Below are positions 47,395 to 56,594 of a stretch of DNA of 64,000 nt, one piece after another. The stretch comes from Shinella sp. PSBB067 (GTDB taxonomy: Bacteria; Pseudomonadota; Alphaproteobacteria; Rhizobiales; Rhizobiaceae), in the NCBI RefSeq assembly GCF_016839145.1, contig NZ_CP069303.1, positions 1,984,001 to 2,048,000 on the forward strand, read 5' to 3'. The translations under genes and the position numbers were made by a program. The notes under the pieces are model-generated. The model had not been told where the DNA came from and did no database searches. It was given only the letters and a program-made list of their open reading frames with translations. How positions within the stretch are numbered: the stretch's first letter is position 1; each line of letters opens with the position of its first letter.

Positions 47395-47679
47395 ATGACG
47401 ATCAAGAAGCCGCCCGGCGCGCCCGGCACCACCGAGCAGTCGCCCCGCTGGGAAGGCCCCGAGGCGACCCGCCCGCGCGGCTACCTGCCCGCCACGGACG
47501 ACCCGGATCACGATCCCGACGCGGCCGGCGAGACCAATGCCGATCCCTCGCGCGAAAAGGTGCGCGATGCCGGCAAGACGAAGGACGAAGCGCCGGAGGA
47601 CCGGGACGAGCAGCTCAAGCGCGAACAGGCGACCAACCCCGCGCTGATGCCGATCGGCGACCCGGCCGGGGCCGCATAG
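47395..47679 (+). CDS. Small acidic, probably disordered protein
   Basis: 94 residues rich in Pro, Asp, Glu, Gly and Lys with no hydrophobic core (ATDDPDHDPDAAGETNADPS; KDEAPEDRDEQLKREQATNP). AAAGGAG lies 9 bp before the ATG, a strong translation signal. It resembles stress-related hydrophilic proteins of rhizobia in composition only. No family is recognised. Confidence 0.65.
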   Translation: MTIKKPPGAPGTTEQSPRWEGPEATRPRGYLPATDDPDHDPDAAGETNADPSREKVRDAGKTKDEAPEDRDEQLKREQATNPALMPIGDPAGAA

Positions 47680-47759
47680 CAACGCGGCCTTTGCGCTTGC
47701 ACGGACGCCCTCGTCCCCACGCCCGAGCCATGTCGTCCCGAATCACTTCGTGAAAATGA

Positions 47760-47781
47760 GCCCGCAGCATCGGCTGCGGGC
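47760..47781 (-). terminator. Rho-independent terminator for the MFS gene
   Basis: GCCCGCAGC (47760-47768) and GCTGCGGGC (47773-47781) form a 9-bp stem with a 4-base loop. On the minus strand the stem is followed by TCATTTTC. It lies 15 bp after the MFS transporter stop; on the plus strand it could also serve the small-protein pair. Confidence 0.65.
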
Positions 47782-47795
47782 TTCGTCGTGCCGTC

Positions 47796-49010
47796 TCAGG
47801 CCGCTGCCGGCGCCGCCCGTGCCTTCGGCGCCGGCCTGAAGGTCATGGCGATCAGGAAGGCGCCGAGGCCGATCCCCCAGGAACCGACATAAAGCCAGGT
47901 GTAGCTGGCGAAGGTATCGTAGATCAGTCCGCCCGCGACCGGCCCCAGCGCCATGCCGAGACTGCCGGCCATGGCCGTCCCGCCGATGACCGTGCCCATC
48001 AGGCGAAGCGGGAAATTTTCGCGCGCGATCACCGCATAGAGCGGCATGACGCCGGCATAGATGAAACCGAAGATGCCCGCGACGAGGTAGAACGAGGCAA
48101 GCCCGCCGGTGAAGACATAGGCGAGCGCGCCGAAGGCTTGGGCGAACAGCCCCGCGACGAGGACGTGCTTGGCGCCGAACCGGTCGCCGAGGATGCCGAA
48201 GACGACGCGCCCGCCCATGCCGGCCAGCCCCTCGACGCTGTAGATCGTGACGGCCGCGATCATCGGGATGCCGCAGGTGATGGCATAGCTCACCGTGTGG
48301 AAGATCGGCCCGGAATGGGTGGCGCAGCAGAAGAAGTTCGTGAGGCACAGGATGATGAACTGCGGCGAGCGCAGCACCTCGCGCGCCGTCATGCCCTCCT
48401 GCGGCTCCCGGGCGGCGGACAGCGCTTGCGCTCCCGCCTCCAGCGCCGGAGGGCGCCGGATGAGCAGCGACACCGGGATCATCACGGCGGCGACGACGAG
48501 CGCGATGATCTGCATGGAGGTGCGCCAGTCATGCATGGAGACGAGCCAGGCCGCGAAGGGCGCCATGGTCATCGGTGCCATGCCCATGCCCGCCGAGACG
48601 AGCGAGACGGCAAGGCTGCGATGGGTGTCGAACCAACCCGTGACGCAGGCCATCATCGGCGCGAACACGGCGGCCGCCGCCACGCCCACGATCAGCCCGA
48701 AGGTGAGCTGGAAGGCGACGAGCGAGGGCGCGACGCTCGTTGCCGCAAGGCTTGCGGCCAGCAGCACCGAGCCCGTCAGCACGACGGGCCGCGGCCCCCA
48801 GCGGTCGGAAAGGCCGCCCCAGGCCATGCTGGCGAAGGCCATGGCGAGGAAGCCGATGGTCATGGCGGCGGAGACGCCCGTCACCGACCAGCCGGTGTCC
48901 CGCGAGATCGGCAGCAGGAAGACGGGCAGCGAGAACATGGCGCCGATGGCGATGCAGCCGAGCAGGCCGCCCGCCGCCACGATCACCCAGCGATAATGCG
49001 TATGGATCAT
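47796..49010 (-). CDS. MFS transporter
   Basis: 404 residues with about twelve membrane helices. MFS landmarks are the GGLSDRWGPRPV loop between helices 2 and 3 and GILGDRFGAKHV in the second half. The most similar group is the monocarboxylate/oxalate-formate antiporter-like MFS. The ATG chosen lies six bases after GGGAGGAG; an ATG two codons earlier is too close to that site. It stands alone with a terminator after it. Substrate not determinable. Confidence 0.88.
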   Translation of the reverse strand: MIHTHYRWVIVAAGGLLGCIAIGAMFSLPVFLLPISRDTGWSVTGVSAAMTIGFLAMAFASMAWGGLSDRWGPRPVVLTGSVLLAASLAATSVAPSLVAFQLTFGLIVGVAAAAVFAPMMACVTGWFDTHRSLAVSLVSAGMGMAPMTMAPFAAWLVSMHDWRTSMQIIALVVAAVMIPVSLLIRRPPALEAGAQALSAAREPQEGMTAREVLRSPQFIILCLTNFFCCATHSGPIFHTVSYAITCGIPMIAAVTIYSVEGLAGMGGRVVFGILGDRFGAKHVLVAGLFAQAFGALAYVFTGGLASFYLVAGIFGFIYAGVMPLYAVIARENFPLRLMGTVIGGTAMAGSLGMALGPVAGGLIYDTFASYTWLYVGSWGIGLGAFLIAMTFRPAPKARAAPAAA

Positions 49011-49349
49011 TGTCATCTCCTCCCGAGGTCGATCGTCCTTGCATGAAAGACGACGGTGGCCGGGTGGCTCCGACATCGCGCATGAAAGATTTGCACGATG
49101 ACGCCGAAACGCCAAGCGGGCGACTGCCTTCGCGGACACTACTTGCGGCGGGAGTTTCGGACGGCACGGGATTGCGATGGTCGCCACCGCGCAAGCGCCG
49201 GCCGGCAGGGTCGGCACGGTCCCCGGACATGACGATCATACCCGAGGGCGCGGCTTTCCGGCCGCGAATTCGACGGGGCGGATCGCTTTCCTGTCGCGGC
49301 GGGCGAAGCGGCATGATCCGTGCCGTCCGCCGCAAGCCGCCGAGGGCGG
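49011..49349. other. Intergenic region without recognised gene
   Basis: It holds the promoter side of the MFS gene and the 3' side of the DUF1989 gene. No small gene with a convincing ribosome site, repeat or strong hairpin was seen. Confidence 0.6.
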
Positions 49350-50210
49350 CTAGAGCCCGTGGGTGCCGTCGTAGCCGTTGACCGGCGGCGGCGCCCAGCC
49401 CTTCGGAAGCCCCCTGGCCTTGTAGACCTCAACGACCATCGGATGGCACGTCGCCGTGTCGGAGGAGTGCTCCGAGGAACAGTCCCCGCCGGGGCAGGCC
49501 GACATGCAGCCGAGGAGGTCGATCTCGGCGAAGAATTCGAGATAGTCACCCGGCCGCACCGGGCTCGCCTTCATGAAATATTGCCCGGTATCGCGCGTGA
49601 AGCCGGTGCACATGAAGACGTTCAGCACATCGTGCACGTAGCCTTCCGCCTCGCGCGGCGCCATGCCGGTCTTCTGTGCCAGGGCGCGGGTGAGGTTCGA
49701 ATGACAGCAATGGTGATACTGGCCGCCGTGGCTGAGCAGGTTGTGCGTATAGGGATCGCACCGCGTGCCGATCACGTCGTGCACCGCGCCGCCGAATTCG
49801 TCGAAGCCGTACCAGTCGAGCGTGTCGTGCGTGATGGTGGCGATGGGCCTGAGATAGGGGAAATTCGAGAAAAGCTGGTCGCCGAGCCCCACATGGGTGC
49901 CGTTCAGCGCCCGCGTCTTGCCGGTATAGAGCCGCTCCTTCAGGTCGTTGGCGTTGAAGAGGTTGAGGTCGCCGACCTGCGGCCCCTCGCTGCACAGGAT
50001 GCGGCAGAAATGCCCTGCCGGCACCGACCACGTCGCCGCCTCGCGCGGCGGCACGACGACCGTCTCGACATGGTCCAGATCGTCGCGCAACGCGCGATAG
50101 GCCGCAAGGTCCGGCCGCGGCAGGCTCTCCACGGGATAGCAGACCACCGGCTTCACCGCCTTGCGCGCCGCCGCATCCGAAGGGGCCGCCGTGATGGGAC
50201 TGGGCTTCAT
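49350..50210 (-). CDS. DUF1989 (urea carboxylase-associated) family protein
   Basis: 286 residues. The N-terminal strand region (VVVPPREAATWSVPAGHFCRI) and the conserved Cys/His segments (NLFNANDLKERLY; YHHCCHSNLTRAL; LGCMSACPGGDCS) are those of DUF1989. Members accompany urea carboxylase, and some have been described as carboxyguanidine deiminases, so a role on a carbamoylated or guanidino intermediate is possible. AGAGGAGAATGTC precedes the ATG. No urea carboxylase is in the window. It is separated by 245 bp from the amidase gene upstream and may have its own promoter with an inverted repeat. Confidence 0.8.
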   Translation of the reverse strand: MKPSPITAAPSDAAARKAVKPVVCYPVESLPRPDLAAYRALRDDLDHVETVVVPPREAATWSVPAGHFCRILCSEGPQVGDLNLFNANDLKERLYTGKTRALNGTHVGLGDQLFSNFPYLRPIATITHDTLDWYGFDEFGGAVHDVIGTRCDPYTHNLLSHGGQYHHCCHSNLTRALAQKTGMAPREAEGYVHDVLNVFMCTGFTRDTGQYFMKASPVRPGDYLEFFAEIDLLGCMSACPGGDCSSEHSSDTATCHPMVVEVYKARGLPKGWAPPPVNGYDGTHGL

Positions 50211-50264
50211 GACATTCTCCTCTGCTTCGGATCGGCGCGACCCGGATCCGCAGTCGCCCAACCT

Positions 50265-50295
50265 TGTTGAGTGACATTATTATTATTGTTCAACA
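50265..50295. promoter_or_regulatory. Candidate operator upstream of the DUF1989 gene
   Basis: Inverted repeat TGTTGA (50265-50270) and TCAACA (50290-50295) around an AT-rich centre with (ATT) repeats, in an otherwise GC-rich region, 55-85 bp before the start. Regulator unknown. Confidence 0.4.
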
Positions 50296-50455
50296 GAATG
50301 CAATCGGAACAGCGACGCGCCATGTCGAAATGCGTTCCTATGGTGAAACGGCAGGCGGGGCCGGCCGATGCGGCGAAATCAACGCGCACAGAGGACGGGA
50401 ACCATGCCGGCCGACATGACCCTTTGGCGGAACGCCTGTCCCCGGACGTCGGCGT

Positions 50456-51820
50456 TCACAGGTCGAGCAGCTTCTCCACCGCGGCCGCCGCGGCAAGGAG
50501 GCGCTGGTCGCTGCCCTTCGGGCCGGACAGCAGCAGCCCTGCCGGCATGCCGCCCGCGGCGGTGCCACAGGGCAGCGAGACGCCGCAGCCGTCGAGGAAA
50601 TTGCCGATCAGCGTGTTGCGCAGGGTCTTTCCGTTGGTCTGGAAGAACAGGTCCTCGTCGTCCAGCAGCGGCTGGATCGGCGGGGCGACGTGCGGCAGCG
50701 TCGGATGGATGAGGATGTTGCCCGGCCCGAGCCGCGCCTCGAAGGCGGCCATCAGCCTTTCGCGTTCGTCGAGCGTCGCGAGGTAATCGGAAAGCGCGAT
50801 CTTCTCGCCGAGCAGCGACCGCTTGACGACGCGCGGATCCATGAGCGCGGCGGCAGGTCCCGTCAGGCGCTCCCGGTGGAGGACATAGGCCTCGGCGGTG
50901 ACGAGCGCGCCGTGCCGGGCCATCAGATCGAAGATCGCGGAGAATTCCGGGAAGGCCTCCCGGCGGATGCGGGCGCCCGCCCGGGCAAGCCGTTCCACGG
51001 CCGCCTCGAAGGCGGAGACGACCTCCTGCTCGGCGCCGTCGAAGACGACGGTTTCGGGAATGACGAAGGAAAGATCGGCAACGGCCGGATGCGCAAGAGG
51101 CTCGGCGGCCGGAAGCCCGCGCATCGCCGCATCGATCCAGACCGCGTCCTGAACGGTGCGGCAGAGCGGGCCGAGCGAATCGAGGCTTCTTGCGAGCGGG
51201 AAAACGCCCTCCATGGAATAGCGCCCGCGCGTCGCCTTGTAGCCGACGATGCCGTTGAAGGCGGCGGGGATGCGGACCGAGCCGCCCGTATCCGTGCCGA
51301 TGGAGACGGGCACGAGCCCGGCCGCCACGGCAACGCCCGAACCGGAGGAGGAGCCGCCGGGAATGCGGTGCTCGCCGGCGGGGGAAGCCGGATTGCGCGG
51401 CGTTCCGTAATGCGGGTTGATGCCGAGGCCGGAAAAGGCGAACTCGCTCATGTTGACGCGCCCGACGCTGACCATGCCGGCGGCCGAAAGCGCGCGCACC
51501 ACGGCCGCGTCCCGGCCGGCCGGCGCGCTCTCCCGGAGCACGCGCGAGCCGGCCGTCGTCGGCAGGCCCTCGATGTCGAAAAGGTCCTTCCAGGCGACCG
51601 GCACGCCGTCCAGCACGCCGAGCGAGCGGCCTTCGGCAAGCCGGCGGCGCGAAGCCTCCGCTTCCACCCTCGCGTGATCCGTCAGCAACGTGGTGAAGAT
51701 CGCCGTATCCGGCTGGGACTGGATGGCCGCCAGCGTCTCCTCCGCAAGCGCGACCGGATCGAGCGCGCCCGATTGCAGGAGCGCGGAAAGCCGGGCGATC
51801 GAACGGGGCTGCTTCGTCAT
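50456..51820 (-). CDS. Amidase (amidase-signature family)
   Basis: 454 residues with the Ser-Ser-Lys catalytic machinery: Lys78 (PVAWKDLF), the GGSSSGSG loop at 155-162 and nucleophile candidate Ser181 in TDTGGSVRIPA. Cytoplasmic hydrolysis of an amide. It resembles AtzF/GatA-like amidases but lacks the C-terminal domain of allophanate hydrolases. It starts 3 bp after the signal-less binding-protein gene, so it belongs to the long minus-strand operon. Substrate unknown. The longer open frame upstream is an out-of-frame shadow. Confidence 0.88.
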   Translation of the reverse strand: MTKQPRSIARLSALLQSGALDPVALAEETLAAIQSQPDTAIFTTLLTDHARVEAEASRRRLAEGRSLGVLDGVPVAWKDLFDIEGLPTTAGSRVLRESAPAGRDAAVVRALSAAGMVSVGRVNMSEFAFSGLGINPHYGTPRNPASPAGEHRIPGGSSSGSGVAVAAGLVPVSIGTDTGGSVRIPAAFNGIVGYKATRGRYSMEGVFPLARSLDSLGPLCRTVQDAVWIDAAMRGLPAAEPLAHPAVADLSFVIPETVVFDGAEQEVVSAFEAAVERLARAGARIRREAFPEFSAIFDLMARHGALVTAEAYVLHRERLTGPAAALMDPRVVKRSLLGEKIALSDYLATLDERERLMAAFEARLGPGNILIHPTLPHVAPPIQPLLDDEDLFFQTNGKTLRNTLIGNFLDGCGVSLPCGTAAGGMPAGLLLSGPKGSDQRLLAAAAAVEKLLDL

Positions 51821-51822
51821 CG

Positions 51823-53055
51823 TCAAATGTCCTTCTCCGCCCGTCCGACGAGCTGCATCCAGCGGCGGACGAGATAGTTGTGTTCGTCCATGGTGGTGTT
51901 CCAGACGGCGATGCCGTTGGCGCGCTGCCAGTAGGAGCCGCCGCTGCGCACCGAGCCGCGCTTGACGCGGGTGGAGCCGTCCGGGCCCGGCAGGTCCTCG
52001 CGCGCCGGCAGGCCCTCGTACCAGTAGTCCCATTCGGCCGCCGTCATGTAGCGGCGCGAGCGCTCCGGCGTCGAGATGTAATAGCCCTGGCGGGCGACGA
52101 CGGCGCCCGGCCAGCCGGAAATCCACCAGTTGAGATAGTCGTAGGCGACATCCAGCATGCGCCCGGAAAGCCGCCGCGACAGGCACAGGCCGCCATGCCA
52201 GGCGCGGTAGCCCTCGGCGGGCGCGGCCTGCTCGACCGGCAGGCCGCGGCTGTTCAGGATGCCGATGCCCGTCGACCACATGCTCTGGATGTCGGTCTGG
52301 CCGTCGATCATCAGCGCGGCCGCGTCCTCGGCGGTTCGCCAGAAGCCCCGGAAGAAGCCCGCCTTGCGCCGCGCCTCCAGGATATCCACGAGCTGGTCGA
52401 TTTCCGCGACCGTCATGTTGCCGATATTGCCGAAGCTCATGAGGCCGGCGGCCTGCGCGGCGAGCGCGGCATCGAAGATGCCGATCGCCGGCTCGTCGAC
52501 GAGCGCGGTGCGGCCGCTCCAGCGCTCGTCGAGAAGCGCGGCCCAACTGTTCATCGGCGCGAACCGGTCGGCAGCGTCGGTGCGATAGGCGAAGCTGTCG
52601 AAATTGTGCGTCGTCGGCAGCATGGAAATGCGGGCGGTCGGCGTGTCGCCGAGCGCGAAGCTCGGCTGGACATAGAGTTTGCGGGCCGGCACGTCCCCCT
52701 GCCCCATGCGGGCGCTGGGGCCGATCTGGCCGGTCTTCGTCAGGTCGTTGATCTCGTCCCACAGCGCGATGCGGGAAATCTCGATCGGCTGGATGGCGCG
52801 CCAGTACCAGACGATATCGAGATTGTGGAAGCACTGGTCGTAGATGTCGTAGCTGTCGGGCTCCTGCGCGGCCTTGTGCTGCGTGACGATGAAGTCGTTG
52901 TTGTCGAAGCTGACCTCGATGCCGAGATCGGCTTCCGCCTTCACCCGCAGTTCCTCCAGCAGGGAAATGGCGGTCCCGAGCACGCGCAGCTTCGGCTTGC
53001 CGGCCGTGTGGAGGGCCGGGGCTGCGGGAGCCGGTGTCGGAGTATGCTTGTTCAT
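51823..53055 (-). CDS. PotD-like binding protein without a signal peptide
   Basis: 410 residues. The N-terminus MNKHTPTPAPAAPALHTAGK is hydrophilic, with no hydrophobic core or twin-arginine motif, so export is unlikely. The rest is a PotD-like binding fold closely parallel to the exported protein at 56595-57827: GYRAWHGG versus GYRGWAIG, ARQGYYIS versus SEQGYYSP, YWYEGLPA versus FWYEGKPW. It is coupled to the CobW gene upstream (ATGA) and to the amidase downstream. It may be an intracellular ligand-binding protein or use an unrecognised export route. Confidence 0.8.
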   Translation of the reverse strand: MNKHTPTPAPAAPALHTAGKPKLRVLGTAISLLEELRVKAEADLGIEVSFDNNDFIVTQHKAAQEPDSYDIYDQCFHNLDIVWYWRAIQPIEISRIALWDEINDLTKTGQIGPSARMGQGDVPARKLYVQPSFALGDTPTARISMLPTTHNFDSFAYRTDAADRFAPMNSWAALLDERWSGRTALVDEPAIGIFDAALAAQAAGLMSFGNIGNMTVAEIDQLVDILEARRKAGFFRGFWRTAEDAAALMIDGQTDIQSMWSTGIGILNSRGLPVEQAAPAEGYRAWHGGLCLSRRLSGRMLDVAYDYLNWWISGWPGAVVARQGYYISTPERSRRYMTAAEWDYWYEGLPAREDLPGPDGSTRVKRGSVRSGGSYWQRANGIAVWNTTMDEHNYLVRRWMQLVGRAEKDI

Positions 53056-54125
53056 CAAAGGCTCTGGACGTTGCGGACGTGTCCTGCCGCCTCCGGCTGC
53101 AGACGCGCCTTCGCCCTCCCGGCAAGCGCGAAGGCGTTGAACGACCGTTTCAACAGCTTCGCGTCGAGACCGTCAACAATAAAGACGATGCGCGAGGTGC
53201 GTTCGCCATCCGGCCACCCGGCAAGGTGCACCGGCGGATGGACGAGATGCTGCACGCCGTGCACCGCCACGGGACGCTCCTCGCCGGCAATGTCGAGAAT
53301 GCCCTTCACCCGGAGCACCCGGTCGCCGTGGCGGTTGAGAAGCATGGTGAGCCATACGCCGAAGCCGGTCCAGTCGATCGGCTCGTCCACGCAGACGACG
53401 AAGGAGGAGATGGCCGTGCGATGCGCCATACCGTCCGCCGTCACCAGCGTTGCCGGCGCATCGCAGTAAAAGCCGCTCGCCGACTGCAACTGCGCCGAAC
53501 GGCTGGCGGCGCCGTCGCCGAGCAGGGTGTCCGCGTCAGGCCCGTCCGCCGTCGCGACGTGGCAGGCGGCATCCGGGTTGAGCTGGCCGAGCCGCGCGGC
53601 AAGCGCCTGCGGCACCGCGTCGAGGAGATCCGCCTTGGTGATGACGATGCGGTCGGCGATCGCGGCCTGGCGGTTGGATTCCACATAGGTATCCAGCTGG
53701 GAAAGGCCGTTGACCGCATCGACCGTCGTTATGACGCTGCCCGCACGGAAATGATGGCGCAGCACCGGATCCGATTTCAGCGTCGAAAGGACCGGAAAGG
53801 GATCGGCAAGCCCCGTGCTCTCGATCACCACGCGGGCGAAGGCCGGCATCAGGCCACGCTCGCGCCTGGAATGGAGGTCGCGCAGCGCCTCGGCCAGTTC
53901 GCCGCGCACGGTGCAGCATACGCAGCCCGATTGCAGCAGCACCATCGTGTCGTCGATGCGCTCGACGAGGTGGTGGTCGAGGCCGATCTCGCCGAATTCG
54001 TTGATCAGCACGGCGGTGTCGGCGAGCGCGGGATCGGCGAGCAGGCGCTTGAGCAGCGTCGTCTTGCCCGAGCCGAGAAAGCCGGTGAGGAGATGGACCG
54101 GCGTGAAGGCGGGCAGGTCAGTCAT
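53055..54125 (-). CDS. CobW/P47K-family GTPase (metal chaperone type)
   Basis: 356 residues. Walker A GFLGSGKTTLLKRLL at about 15-29, the metal-binding Cys motif GCVCCTVRGEL (Cys68, Cys70, Cys71), and GTPase motifs ESTGLADP and TKADLLD. A C-terminal CobW_C domain occupies about 240-340. COG0523 GTPases deliver Zn, Co or other metals to client enzymes and often sit beside them. Here candidate clients are the amidase, deacetylase or DUF1989 protein. It overlaps the small CxxC protein gene by 8 bp. Confidence 0.9.
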   Translation of the reverse strand: MTDLPAFTPVHLLTGFLGSGKTTLLKRLLADPALADTAVLINEFGEIGLDHHLVERIDDTMVLLQSGCVCCTVRGELAEALRDLHSRRERGLMPAFARVVIESTGLADPFPVLSTLKSDPVLRHHFRAGSVITTVDAVNGLSQLDTYVESNRQAAIADRIVITKADLLDAVPQALAARLGQLNPDAACHVATADGPDADTLLGDGAASRSAQLQSASGFYCDAPATLVTADGMAHRTAISSFVVCVDEPIDWTGFGVWLTMLLNRHGDRVLRVKGILDIAGEERPVAVHGVQHLVHPPVHLAGWPDGERTSRIVFIVDGLDAKLLKRSFNAFALAGRAKARLQPEAAGHVRNVQSL

Positions 54126-54450
54126 CCCCGCCCTCCTCCATGCGCGCGATGAGAACAGGGTCGAGCGGATCGCAGCAGCGTCCCGAAAGCCGCTCGGCCG
54201 CCGGCCAGAGATGGCCGAGGTCCTCGATCACCTCGCTCTTGCCGGTGCGGGTGGCAAGCACGAAGGATGCGCCCTGCCAGTCGGAGAGGCTCATGCCGAA
54301 GGCGGAGAGCACGCGGTTGGCGGCCGTCACGCGCCGCGCCCGCTCGCGCCGCCGGTCGAGCCGCTCGACATTGCGCGTGAAGACGCCGGGACGCGCGGCG
54401 GCGTCCGTCCAGTGCTCGTTTCCGCCGAGCACGCCGCAAAGCGAACACAT
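54118..54450 (-). CDS. Small CxxC protein coupled to CobW
   Basis: 110 residues starting MCSLCGVLGG, with a CxxC at 2-5 and a second Cys pair (GRCCDP) near residue 90, so it may bind a metal. The middle is basic and helical (RNVERLDRRRERARRVTAAN). GGGAGGACGTC precedes the ATG. It overlaps the CobW gene by 8 bp, which suggests it is a client or partner of that GTPase. No named family is recognised. Confidence 0.72.
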   Translation of the reverse strand: MCSLCGVLGGNEHWTDAAARPGVFTRNVERLDRRRERARRVTAANRVLSAFGMSLSDWQGASFVLATRTGKSEVIEDLGHLWPAAERLSGRCCDPLDPVLIARMEEGGDD

Positions 54451-54503
54451 GACGTCCTCCCTTCCGGTTTCAGGAGAGCGGGCGAACCCGCTCCCCTCCA
54501 GTA

Positions 54504-55385
54504 TCATTTCTTGCGCGGGAAGCGCTTGGCGAAGTCGTCGGCGATTTCGTTCATGGTGACGAACTTGACGCCCGGATGCTTGATCATATGCGCATAGAGG
54601 CGTTCGAGCATCATCAGCACCTGCGGCCGGCCGGCGACGTCGGGATGGATGGTGATGGGGAAGACCGCATAATCCATCTCGCGATAGACCCAGTCGAACT
54701 GGTCGCGCCACATCTGCTCGATGTCGTGCGGATTGACGAAGCCGTGGCTGTTGGGCGACTTCTTGATGAACATCATCGGCGGCAGGTCGTCGAGATACCA
54801 GGAGGCCGGAATCTCGATGAGGTCGGTCTCCTTGCCGCGCTTCAGCGGGATCATCCAGTCGGCGGGCTTCTTCGAATAGTCGATCTTGGTCCAGCTATCG
54901 CCGACGCGCACATAATAGGGCGTGAAGTCCTTGTGCATCAGCGAATGGTCGTACTTGATGCCGCGTTCCAGCAGCAGCTCGTTGGTGACGTTCGAGAATT
55001 CCCACCACGGCGCGACGTACCCGGTCGGCCGCTTGCCCGAGAGCTTGGTGACGAGCTCGATGCACTTGTCGAGCACCTCCGTCTCCTGCTCGCGCGTCAT
55101 GGCGATCGGGTTCTCGTGGCTGTAGCCGTGGATGCCGATCTCGTGGCCGGCATCGGCGACGGCCTGCATCTCGTCGGGGAAGGTCTCGATCGAGTGGCCC
55201 GGGATGAACCAGGTCGTCTTGATGCCGAAGCGCTCGAAGAGCTTCAGGAGGCGCGGGCTGCCGACCTCGCCGGCAAACAGGCCGCGCGAGATGTCATCGG
55301 GCGAATCCTCGCCGCCATACGAGCCGAGCCATCCGGCCACGGCATCGACGTCGATGCCGAAGCTGCAAAAAATCTCCTTCGCCAT
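54504..55385 (-). CDS. Polysaccharide deacetylase-family hydrolase (PuuE/HpPgdA type)
   Basis: 293 residues without signal peptide. The NodB fold carries metal ligands Asp14 ([20 protein letters not shown] region), His86 and His90 (HGYSHENP), with WEFSN and ITIHPD motifs further on. The sequence resembles the HpPgdA/PuuE subgroup, which includes cytoplasmic cyclic-amidase-like enzymes (metal-independent allantoinases) as well as peptidoglycan deacetylases. In an operon of amidase and DUF1989 genes an amide- or ureide-hydrolysing role is more likely than cell-wall modification. It lies between an ABC ATPase gene and the small CxxC gene. Confidence 0.85.
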   Translation of the reverse strand: MAKEIFCSFGIDVDAVAGWLGSYGGEDSPDDISRGLFAGEVGSPRLLKLFERFGIKTTWFIPGHSIETFPDEMQAVADAGHEIGIHGYSHENPIAMTREQETEVLDKCIELVTKLSGKRPTGYVAPWWEFSNVTNELLLERGIKYDHSLMHKDFTPYYVRVGDSWTKIDYSKKPADWMIPLKRGKETDLIEIPASWYLDDLPPMMFIKKSPNSHGFVNPHDIEQMWRDQFDWVYREMDYAVFPITIHPDVAGRPQVLMMLERLYAHMIKHPGVKFVTMNEIADDFAKRFPRKK

Positions 55386-55427
55386 TGGGTAGTCTCCTTT
55401 GGTTTTCCCTGAATGTTTTCTGGTTCG

Positions 55428-56531
55428 TCAATGAGCGGGAATGACCGTCGCCTCGGCGGGGTTCCAGCTCAGGAACACATGGCTTCCGGCGGGAAAGTCC
55501 CCCGGACGGTATTTGTCGACATGGGCTTCCAGCGAGACGGCACGCCCGTCGCGAAGGCGCGCGGTGAGATGGGCGATGTGGCCCACCACCTCGGATCGCT
55601 CGATCTGCGCATCGACGAGATTGCGCGCGCCGCCGCCGGCAAGCCGCTCGCGCTGCGCGGCCGCATGGACCTCGATCGCCTCGGCCGGCACGACGAGGTT
55701 GACGCGGCCCTTGCCGGAAAGCGCGCCGTTGGCCCGGCCCGTCAGCGTGCCGATGCCGGTCGTCACCACCACATCCTCGCCCTCGTTGCCGGCGACCTCG
55801 CCGGAAAGCACGGTGTTGCGGCCGATGAACTGCGCCACGAAGGGCGTGTTGGGACGGGTATAGAGCTGGTGCGGCGGGCTCACCTGCTCGATGCGGCCCT
55901 GGTTCATCACCACGATGCGGTCGGAAAGCGCCAGCGCCTCCGACTGGGCGTGGGTGACGAAGATGAAGGTGACGCCGAGGCTCTTCTGCAGGAGCTTCAG
56001 CTCGTTCTGGATCGCCTTCCTGAGATTGGCGTCGAGCGCGCCGAGCGGTTCGTCGAGCAGCAGGATATCAGGCTCGACGGCAAGGCCGCGGGCAAGCGCG
56101 ATGCGCTGGCGCTGGCCGCCGGAAAGCTTGTCCGGCCGGCGCTCGGCGATGTCCTCGAGGCCGAGCGTGGCGAGGATGCGGTCCACCTTGGCCTCGCGCT
56201 CGGCTTTCGCGATGCCCTTCACCTCCAGGCCGTAACCGACATTGCGGCGAACCGTCATGTGCGGGAAGAGCGCATAGTTCTGGAAGATCATCGAGGTCGG
56301 GCGGCGCTGCGGCGGCACGTCGTTCATGCGCTCGCCGCGGATCAGCATGTCGCCGGAGGAAATGCCCTCGAAGCCGGCGATCATGCGCAGCGTCGTCGTC
56401 TTGCCGCAGCCGGACGGGCCGAGGAAGGCGATGAACTCGCCCTTCCTGACCGACAGGTTGAAATCGATGACCGCCGGCGTGCCGTTGTCATAGACCTTGC
56501 CGACATTGCTGAGTTCCAGGTCGAAAATCAT
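55428..56531 (-). CDS. ABC importer ATPase (PotA type), second copy in the operon
   Basis: 367 residues: Walker A GPSGCGKTT (about 37-45), signature [10 protein letters not shown], Walker [15 protein letters not shown]-loop VTHAQSEALAL and a C-terminal TOBE domain. GGGAGACCCCC precedes the ATG. It follows the exported binding-protein gene by 63 bp. Together with the ATPase at the operon start it makes two ATPase genes for a single permease pair; they may form a heterodimer. Confidence 0.92.
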   Translation of the reverse strand: MIFDLELSNVGKVYDNGTPAVIDFNLSVRKGEFIAFLGPSGCGKTTTLRMIAGFEGISSGDMLIRGERMNDVPPQRRPTSMIFQNYALFPHMTVRRNVGYGLEVKGIAKAEREAKVDRILATLGLEDIAERRPDKLSGGQRQRIALARGLAVEPDILLLDEPLGALDANLRKAIQNELKLLQKSLGVTFIFVTHAQSEALALSDRIVVMNQGRIEQVSPPHQLYTRPNTPFVAQFIGRNTVLSGEVAGNEGEDVVVTTGIGTLTGRANGALSGKGRVNLVVPAEAIEVHAAAQRERLAGGGARNLVDAQIERSEVVGHIAHLTARLRDGRAVSLEAHVDKYRPGDFPAGSHVFLSWNPAEATVIPAH

Positions 56532-56594
56532 GGGGGTCTCCCGAATGCAGGTCAGGGACCGGGGCACGCGCGCCCCGGTCCGCACGTCTTGGGA

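Noticed and set aside
50456..53125. Apparent 889-codon fusion ending in the amidase
   Set aside because: The N-terminal part is a shadow of the binding-protein gene; the amidase starts at 51820.
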